DNA of 64,000 nt, taken from assembly GCF_900292075.1 (NCBI RefSeq), contig NZ_OLMV01000006.1:124001-188000 (forward strand), written 5' to 3'. Each line of letters opens with the position of its first letter. Position 1 is the stretch's first letter. The position numbers and the translations under genes are program-made. Source of the DNA: Microbacterium timonense (GTDB lineage: Bacteria; Actinomycetota; Actinomycetes; Actinomycetales; Microbacteriaceae). Below, in pieces: positions 62,735 to 64,000 of the stretch. Under the pieces are notes generated by a model. It worked only from the letters and a program-made list of their open reading frames with translations, did no database searches and was not told the origin of the DNA.

Positions 62735-64000
62735 TTGGCAGACGAGAGTCGGACCGCAGCCGGGCAGGCCGGCGTCACCCAGCCGGTCGGCCGCGTGGCC
62801 GGCCAGGACGTCGCGCTCTTCGAGTTGGTGAACAAGGTCGGACGCGCCGCGGCGCAGGCCGGGCGGCGTGATCTCGTCAAACGGCTCGTGACCACGCGCG
62901 ACCGGCTGCAGGATCCGCACGTGCGCGTCATCGTCGTCGGCGAGTTCAAGCAGGGCAAGAGCAAGCTGGTCAACGCCCTGGTCAACGCGCCGGCGTGCCC
63001 GGTGGACGACGACATCGCGACCACCGTGCCGACCACCGTCGGCTATGCCCCCGAACCCTCGGCGACCGTGCTCATCCAGCCCGAGGGCGACTCGCGGGGC
63101 GAGCCGATGCGGCAGAGCGTTCCCCTGGAGGCCCTCGCCGAGTACGTGTCGGCCCAGGGCAATCCCGACAACGTGCGGCGCCTGCTGTCGGCCGAGGTGC
63201 TGCTGCCGCGGGAGATCCTGCGTGGCGGCCTGCGGATCGTCGACTCGCCGGGCGTCGGCGGGCTCGATTCCCGCAGCGCGCTGCTGACGCTGTCGGCGCT
63301 GTCCAGCGCGCACGCCGTCATCCTCGTGTCGGATGCCTCCCAGGAGTACACCGAGCCCGAGATGCAGTTCCTCCGTCACGCCATGCGGGTCTCCCCGAAC
63401 GTCTCCGCGGTGCTCGCGAAGACCGACCTGTATCCGCATTGGCGCGAGATCGAAGACATCGATCGCGGGCATCTGGCCGACATCGGCGACATCCCGATCT
63501 TCGCCGTCTCCAGCGACCTCCGGCTGCTCGCGGCCGAGCAGCGCGACGGCGACCTGAACGAGGAGTCGGGGTTCCCCGCCCTCGTCGCGCATCTGCGCCA
63601 GGACATCCTCGAGCGTGCCGAGCTGATCCATGCGCGCAGCGCGATCCACGACCTCGTGTCCGTGCTCGATCAGCTCACCATGGCGCTGCGCTCCGAGCTG
63701 ACCGCGCTGGTCGAGCCGGAGGCGACGCCGCAGCTGCTGGTGCAGCTCGAGGAGGCGAAGACGCGCGCCGACGAGTTCCGCAGCCGGTCCGCGCGCTGGC
63801 AGGTCACTCTCACCGACGGTGTGGCCGACCTGATCTCCGACATGGAGCACGATCTGCGCGACCGCCTGCGGAAGGTGCAGCGCGAGGCGGAGGCATCCAT
63901 CGAAGCAGGCGATCCCGGCCCGATCTGGAGCGAGATCACCGAGTGGCTCGACCAGCGCATCTCGGCAGCGGTCTCGGAGACGTTCGTGTGGACCGACGAG
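62735..64000 (+). CDS. iniA: IniA-type dynamin-family GTPase, 5' part (runs off window)
   Basis: The frame is open from 62735 to the window end (422 codons). A TTG at 62735 is used; an in-frame GTG at 62711 is possible. GTPase motifs are G1 VVGEFKQGKSK (about 69-77), G2 IATTVPT, G3 VDSPGVGG (about 169-176) and G4 AKTD (about 228-231). It matches mycobacterial IniA in order and wording (QEYTEPEM, KTDLYPHWREIE, LNEESGFPAL, EHDLRDRLRKVQREAE). IniA is a membrane-remodelling bacterial dynamin induced by cell-wall drugs. An iniC-like gene may follow outside. Confidence 0.92.
   Translation, partial: MADESRTAAGQAGVTQPVGRVAGQDVALFELVNKVGRAAAQAGRRDLVKRLVTTRDRLQDPHVRVIVVGEFKQGKSKLVNALVNAPACPVDDDIATTVPTTVGYAPEPSATVLIQPEGDSRGEPMRQSVPLEALAEYVSAQGNPDNVRRLLSAEVLLPREILRGGLRIVDSPGVGGLDSRSALLTLSALSSAHAVILVSDASQEYTEPEMQFLRHAMRVSPNVSAVLAKTDLYPHWREIEDIDRGHLADIGDIPIFAVSSDLRLLAAEQRDGDLNEESGFPALVAHLRQDILERAELIHARSAIHDLVSVLDQLTMALRSELTALVEPEATPQLLVQLEEAKTRADEFRSRSARWQVTLTDGVADLISDMEHDLRDRLRKVQREAEASIEAGDPGPIWSEITEWLDQRISAAVSETFVWTDE

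Noticed and set aside
61135-63036. Minus-strand frame of 633 codons with Val/Arg repeats
   Set aside because: The repeats mirror the DNS codons of the plus strand, there is no ribosome site, and it also overlaps the clear iniA-like gene.

Overview
The window looks like a chromosome segment of a high-GC actinobacterium of the family Microbacteriaceae, most likely Microbacterium or a close relative. The reasons are the very high GC with strong G/C third positions, many GTG starts and stop/start overlaps, the GGATGCC/GGCATCC word that recurs in genes and hairpins, and actinobacterial gene sets such as the short LID adenylate kinase and an IniA-type dynamin. No tRNA, rRNA, CRISPR array, insertion sequence, prophage or replication origin was seen.

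Layout. (1) 1-5769: the end of an envelope-type operon: a partial DUF58 protein, a transglutaminase-like (TgpA-like) membrane protein that lacks its catalytic Cys and His, an FHA-domain membrane protein, and a disordered, single-span protein. All four are coupled by 4-base stop/start overlaps. (2) 5841-10587: the str operon rpsL-rpsG-fusA-tuf, with a good promoter in front and a 15-bp terminator behind. (3) 10694-12098: an AbiEi/DUF559-like gene and a small MT0933-like gene. (4) 12201-25760: the S10 and spc operons (rpsJ to map, with secY and adk), ending in a membrane-anchored DsbA-like protein. rpsN is missing from its usual place. (5) 25761-27281: a repeat-rich gap and a second AbiEi/DUF559-like gene split spc from alpha. 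(6) 27440-30837: the alpha operon infA-rpmJ-rpsM-rpsK-rpoA-rplQ, without rpsD, ending in a strong terminator followed by a 23-bp tandem repeat array.

(7) 30984-42638 is accessory or signalling DNA: an OafA-type acyltransferase, truA, a histidine kinase coupled to a degenerate GGDEF membrane protein, a short glycosyltransferase-like gene, an OmpR-type regulator, a small coiled-coil protein, an EEP-family hydrolase, a UDP-sugar dehydrogenase and an unknown membrane protein. (8) 42731-45225: rplM-rpsI-glmM. (9) 45215-49690: a DUF4062/NB-ARC/TPR STAND ATPase overlapping a membrane protein gene, divergent from a TetR regulator. (10) 49816-60990: a TRIC/UPF0126 protein, Ppx/GppA, coaA, glmS, acpS, alr, the t6A/acetylation cluster tsaE-tsaB-rimI-tsaD, a membrane protein and a THUMP-like methyltransferase. 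Several of these genes appear to be leaderless. (11) 61153-64000: an IniA-type dynamin GTPase, cut by the window end, preceded by two highly acidic genes. One of these carries long Asp-Asn-Ser tracts and about eleven copies of an Asp-Ser-Phe/Tyr-Asn motif. This last cluster is the most unusual part of the window.

How the parts fit: the ribosomal and translation genes (str, S10, spc, alpha, L13/S9, t6A and RimI) are joined to cell-wall precursor genes (glmM, glmS, alr), to cofactor and lipid genes (coaA, acpS), and to envelope functions (DUF58/TgpA-like/FHA, acyltransferase, two-component system, IniA-like).
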